This document shows, piece by piece, positions 61,067 through 64,000 of a DNA stretch of 64,000 bases (its first letter is position 1; each line of letters begins with the position of its first letter). A program made the position numbers and the translations under genes. Origin of the DNA: Pedobacter sp. ISL-64 (GTDB taxonomy: Bacteria > Bacteroidota > Bacteroidia > Sphingobacteriales > Sphingobacteriaceae); the NCBI RefSeq assembly GCF_018613605.1, contig NZ_JAGGPU010000016.1:62001-126000 (forward strand), read 5' to 3'. Under the pieces are notes generated by a model that was not told the DNA's origin, ran no database searches, and worked only from the letters and a program-made list of their open reading frames with translations.

Positions 61067-61669
61067 TTACAAAATTTTAAATCCTAAACTCAATTGAAAC
61101 AAGTTCGGTTTTTGGCTGTATTTTTCACTTTTACTGATGTTGGATAAACCGGCTTCGTAGCGTAAATCAACCGAAATGTTGCCCACATCTACACCAGCAC
61201 CAGCCTGTAGGCCCAGTGCCTGGTTTTTGTAGTTGTCGAAATCGGTTGCTTGTTGATAAGCAGAACTAAACGACGAATTTTCATCCAGAATAAATGAAAT
61301 AACCGGACCAGCCATTAAGCGGAAGTTTAAATTTTTAGCACCAAATTTTGTTCCCAATAAAACAGGAACATCTAAAGTAGTAAATTTTACTTTCCCTTCA
61401 GCTGCAACTTCGTTGCCATTATCTTGCGTAATGCTGATAAATTTATTGCCTTTGCTGCCAATGTAAGCCTCTGGTTGCACATAAAAACTAGCGCCACCAA
61501 TCCGTGCCCAGGCACCAATCTGATAACCTAAACGGTTTTCTTCACTTGCAAAATCTGCATTTAACTTTGCTAAGTTTACGCCTGCTTTAACTCCGAGGTT
61601 AAACGTTTGTGCCTTTGATGTTGCCCAACCCAAGGTTAGGAAAACAATAGAGAAGATGATTTTTTTCAT
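61067..61669 (-). CDS. Outer-membrane beta-barrel protein (PF13568-type porin family)
   Basis: This 200-residue protein has a signal peptide (KKIIFSIVFLTLGWATSKAQ) and an eight-strand-type barrel. Typical lines are FNLGVKAGVNLAKLNADFAS, FYVQPEAYIGSKGNKFISI, TLDVPVLLGTKFGAKNLNFR, LGLQAGAGVDVGNISVDLRY and the last strand FQLSLGFKIL. This is the PF13568/OmpW-like group common in Bacteroidota. The role is unspecified; many are structural or immune-related surface proteins. It is monocistronic, with a terminator. Confidence 0.88.
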   Translation of the reverse strand: MKKIIFSIVFLTLGWATSKAQTFNLGVKAGVNLAKLNADFASEENRLGYQIGAWARIGGASFYVQPEAYIGSKGNKFISITQDNGNEVAAEGKVKFTTLDVPVLLGTKFGAKNLNFRLMAGPVISFILDENSSFSSAYQQATDFDNYKNQALGLQAGAGVDVGNISVDLRYEAGLSNISKSEKYSQKPNLFQLSLGFKIL

Positions 61670-61881
61670 GTTGTTTAATTTGTTTTTTAAAGGTTATAAA
61701 ACCATAAACGATCGATGATACCTGCCATGATTTCATTTTTAAAAATTTGTATTAAGCGGTTTTTATACCGATTAGGTTTTATAACGTGCTTTTAACACAA
61801 TTATCGTGCAAAAAGAATCCGCGAATCTCCACTTTTTTTGTCACATCACATAAAAAGGTATTAACCTGAGCAAATATTTTT

Positions 61882-61889
61882 TACTTTTG
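61882..61889 (+). promoter_or_regulatory. -7 box (TACTTTTG) of the 71-residue gene
   Basis: TACTTTTG matches TANNTTTG exactly and ends 18 bp before the ATG at 61908. No -33 TTTG is obvious. Confidence 0.5.
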
Positions 61890-61907
61890 CATCAAATAAA
61901 ATATGCC

Positions 61908-62123
61908 ATGGCTAATTTTCAACTTACTTCAGAAACTGCATTTAAAGTAAAAACCAAGTTCTTAAGGAAATATCGCGATCTGGCGAACGAGCCTTTAGAA
62001 TTTACGCCAGGCAAAGAAGATCAACTGATTGAAGATTTAATGCGTTTGGTAAAACGCGACCGCACGTACATCGAATTTACCATTCAAAAAGCACTTGCCG
62101 ATACCAAGGGTAACAGACTTTAG
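61908..62123 (+). CDS. Small hypothetical protein (71 residues)
   Basis: I do not recognise this 71-residue protein (MANFQLTSETAFKVKTKFLR...), which is rich in basic and acidic residues and probably all-helical, with no signal or membrane segment. The start is set at the ATG at 61908, preceded by a perfect -7 box; a TTG further upstream is not needed. It stands alone before the S41 protease gene. A small cytoplasmic helper or regulator is possible, but nothing in the sequence says which. Confidence 0.6.
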   Translation: MANFQLTSETAFKVKTKFLRKYRDLANEPLEFTPGKEDQLIEDLMRLVKRDRTYIEFTIQKALADTKGNRL

Positions 62124-62223
62124 TAAATTTTTCCTTGTTTTCATCCTCTTCTTTTTCGCGTAACGCTTAATTTACGCTTAGCCCAAATAAGCTGTTTTTA
62201 ATATTTATCGGTTTTTGTACATT

Positions 62224-62231
62224 TACGTTTG
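62224..62231 (+). promoter_or_regulatory. -7 box (TACGTTTG) of the S41 protease gene
   Basis: TACGTTTG fits TANNTTTG exactly and would give a leader of about 70 nt before the ATG at 62309. No -33 element was found at the expected distance. Confidence 0.45.
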
Positions 62232-62308
62232 TACTTAATCAATAATAATCTTCCAAAAAGAGCGGTATTTCATTTAACTTGCCCTTCGGAATTAAAATAT
62301 ATAAGGGA

Positions 62309-64000
62309 ATGAAGAAACTAAAATATGGTCTTTTAGCAGCTGGCTTTGGCGTGGCTGTTTTGTCTTTTTCATTTAAAGAAGATTTATTCCTGGTATCTAA
62401 AAATCTGGATATTTTTGCTTCGCTTTATAAAGAAATCAATATCAATTATGTTGATGACACCAATGCCCCCCAATTGATGAAAACGGGGATTGATGCCATG
62501 TTGGATAGTTTAGATCCCTATACCGAATATGTCCCAGAATCGGAGATTGAAGATTACAAGCTAAAATATGTGAGCACTCAATATGGTGGTATTGGGGCAG
62601 GTACTGTTTTTATTGATGGTAAACTGTTTATCAATGAAGTAAGCGAAGGTTATCCTGCAAATAAAAGTGATATTAAAGCCGGCGATCAGGTGCTGAGCAT
62701 CAACGGGATTGCCATAAAAGGAAAAGACCGCTCAGAAGTTAGCCAATTATTGCGCGGCCCTAAAGGCACAGCTGTTGATTTGTTGGTGATCAGAGATGGA
62801 AAAGAAATCACTAAAAAACTTGTCCGTGATGAAATAAAACAGCCTAACGTTTCTTACTCAGGGATGGTTGGCGATGGCATCGGTTACATCAAACTTGATA
62901 AATTTCTTGAAAATTCTGGACAAGAAGTTAAAGATGCGCTGTTGGCTATTCAAAAAGAAAACCCAAAAGGTGTGGTTTTAGATTTGAGAAACAACGGCGG
63001 GGGTATTTTGCAGGAAGCGGTTAAAATTGTGAACCTCTTTGTGAATAAAGATCAGCTTATTGTAACCCAAAAAGGCAAAAATGTAGAGAAAACCATTGCC
63101 TATAAAACACTTTTAACCCCAGTTTCTACTTCAGTTCCGTTAGTAGTGCTTGTAAATGGTAATTCGGCCTCTGCCTCAGAGATTGTTGCGGGTTCTTTAC
63201 AGGATTTAGATCGTGCCATTGTAATTGGCCAACGTAGTTACGGCAAAGGCTTGGTTCAGCAAACCTTTAACCTGCCCTATAACAGCTTGGTTAAAGTAAC
63301 TGTGGCAAAATATTATACACCATCAGGCAGGTGCATCCAAAAATTAGATTATGCACATAAAAATGCCGATGGTATTGCAGAACGTTTTGCCGATTCGACC
63401 ATGGCAATGTACCAAACCAAAGCAGGAAGAAACGTGTACAGTGGTAATGGTGTTTATCCCGATATTGTGGTAGATGCCATAAAGCTCAGCCCGATTACCA
63501 TTTCAATGCTTAACAAAAACCTTTTCTTTAACTACGCAAATCAATACAGGAAAGAAAAGCCAAGTTTGGCCTCAGCCAAAACTTTCCAGTTATCTGATGC
63601 GGACTATGCTGCATTTTCTGGCAGTTTGGCCGATAAAGACTTAACCTACCTAAGCCGTACCGAAAGGTTGCTTTCCGATTTACGTTTAGAAGCCGAAAAG
63701 GAAAATAAATCTGCTGAGGTAAAAACCGATCTGGAGAATCTTAAATATAAACTTACCTCTTCTAAAAAAACTGATTTGGTTAGCCATAAAGCAGAAATAA
63801 AAAGAGTTTTAGAAACACAGATCGTAAGCCGATATTTTTACGAAAAAGGAAGAATTGAGCAGAGCTTCCAGTACGATAAAGAATTGGCTGCAGCAAAAAA
63901 TCTTTTTACCAACCAATCGCAGATCCTGGCCATTTTAAAAGGCGATGGAAATTATAAGGTGATTGGAAAACCAACCAAAGCCACCGCATCAATAGACTAA
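62309..64000 (+). CDS. S41 family C-terminal processing peptidase (Ctp/Prc)
   Basis: This 563-residue periplasmic protease cleaves near the C-termini of target proteins. The start is set at ATG 62309, with a purine-rich AAGGGA just upstream; a TTG ten codons earlier is weaker. An N-terminal membrane/signal segment (KLKYGLLAAGFGVAVLSFSF) is followed by an S41 N-terminal region, a PDZ domain (YGGIGAGTVFIDGKLFINEV, INGIAIKGKDRSEVSQLLRGPKG) and the peptidase core. The catalytic serine lies in VNGNSASASEIVAG and the lysine in RSYGKGLVQQTF. The C-terminal part is coiled-coil-like. The stop codon is the last three bases of the window. Confidence 0.95.
   Translation: MKKLKYGLLAAGFGVAVLSFSFKEDLFLVSKNLDIFASLYKEININYVDDTNAPQLMKTGIDAMLDSLDPYTEYVPESEIEDYKLKYVSTQYGGIGAGTVFIDGKLFINEVSEGYPANKSDIKAGDQVLSINGIAIKGKDRSEVSQLLRGPKGTAVDLLVIRDGKEITKKLVRDEIKQPNVSYSGMVGDGIGYIKLDKFLENSGQEVKDALLAIQKENPKGVVLDLRNNGGGILQEAVKIVNLFVNKDQLIVTQKGKNVEKTIAYKTLLTPVSTSVPLVVLVNGNSASASEIVAGSLQDLDRAIVIGQRSYGKGLVQQTFNLPYNSLVKVTVAKYYTPSGRCIQKLDYAHKNADGIAERFADSTMAMYQTKAGRNVYSGNGVYPDIVVDAIKLSPITISMLNKNLFFNYANQYRKEKPSLASAKTFQLSDADYAAFSGSLADKDLTYLSRTERLLSDLRLEAEKENKSAEVKTDLENLKYKLTSSKKTDLVSHKAEIKRVLETQIVSRYFYEKGRIEQSFQYDKELAAAKNLFTNQSQILAILKGDGNYKVIGKPTKATASID

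Noticed and set aside
1..64000. tRNA or rRNA genes
   Set aside because: I looked through the intergenic gaps for cloverleaf-like stems and rRNA landmarks and found none. A covariance search was not possible.

Overview
The window looks like chromosomal DNA from a soil or freshwater Bacteroidota, most likely Sphingobacteriaceae close to Pedobacter. This rests on family content: three SusC/SusD pairs, a gliding-associated C-terminal domain protein with a PorP/SprF partner, a NagB-PIG-L fusion, futalosine-pathway genes and a DUF3127 protein. It also rests on promoter-like sites of the Bacteroidota form TANNTTTG (here often TANNTTTA) and on the near absence of Shine-Dalgarno sequences. The genus is an inference. 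I see no rRNA, tRNA, CRISPR array, prophage or complete insertion sequence apart from one Y1 (REP-associated) transposase gene.

Layout. 1-6400: a DEAD-box helicase cut by the left edge, an AEC transporter, a secreted C1 peptidase, L-serine dehydratase, an RDD protein and an MgtC-like protein. 6417-13369: a PorP/SprF-like protein overlapping by 4 bp a 1978-residue PKD-rich secreted protein with a type IX secretion C-terminal domain. 13665-15711: groES-groEL. 16018-18160: a radical SAM/DUF4130 DNA-repair-type pair with a repeat between the two genes. 18255-22356: small or housekeeping genes, including a THUMP methyltransferase with an altered catalytic motif and a DUF3127 protein with an SSB-like tail. 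22631-25323: a histidine kinase/response regulator pair. 25534-29293: futalosine-pathway mqnB and mqnD, a PTPS-type pterin synthase with folE, and fabD. 29384-34057: a 1243-residue NtrY-like orphan kinase and a coiled-coil membrane protein.

34264-42261 reads as an amino-sugar/peptidoglycan-glycan salvage locus: a DigH-like glycosyl hydrolase, a LacI regulator, a NagX-like membrane protein, a NagB-PIG-L fusion and AnmK. A LacI-type palindrome lies just before anmK. A Y1 transposase with flanking REP-like repeats sits inside this locus. 42365-58627 is an array of three SusC/SusD systems with a DeoR regulator and a DUF4397 lipoprotein. The second and third susC genes share a promoter layout preceded by GCG boxes spaced exactly 10 bp apart, and the first carries a reduced version. 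59041-64000: a phosphoesterase/PQQ-propeller fusion, an outer-membrane beta-barrel protein, a 71-residue unknown and an S41 protease.

The most unusual non-coding content is a dispersed palindromic core (outer ends CGTCA/TGACG) that appears inside three unrelated pairs of terminal inverted repeats (2150-2369, 25385-25508/46810-46902, 58674-58867), plus a different 96-bp repeat inside the radical SAM operon. The best candidates for new biology are the phased operator shared by the susC genes, the peptidoglycan-sugar locus with its NagB-PIG-L fusion, and these nested repeats. No computation or database search was run; family names come from recognising motifs by eye.
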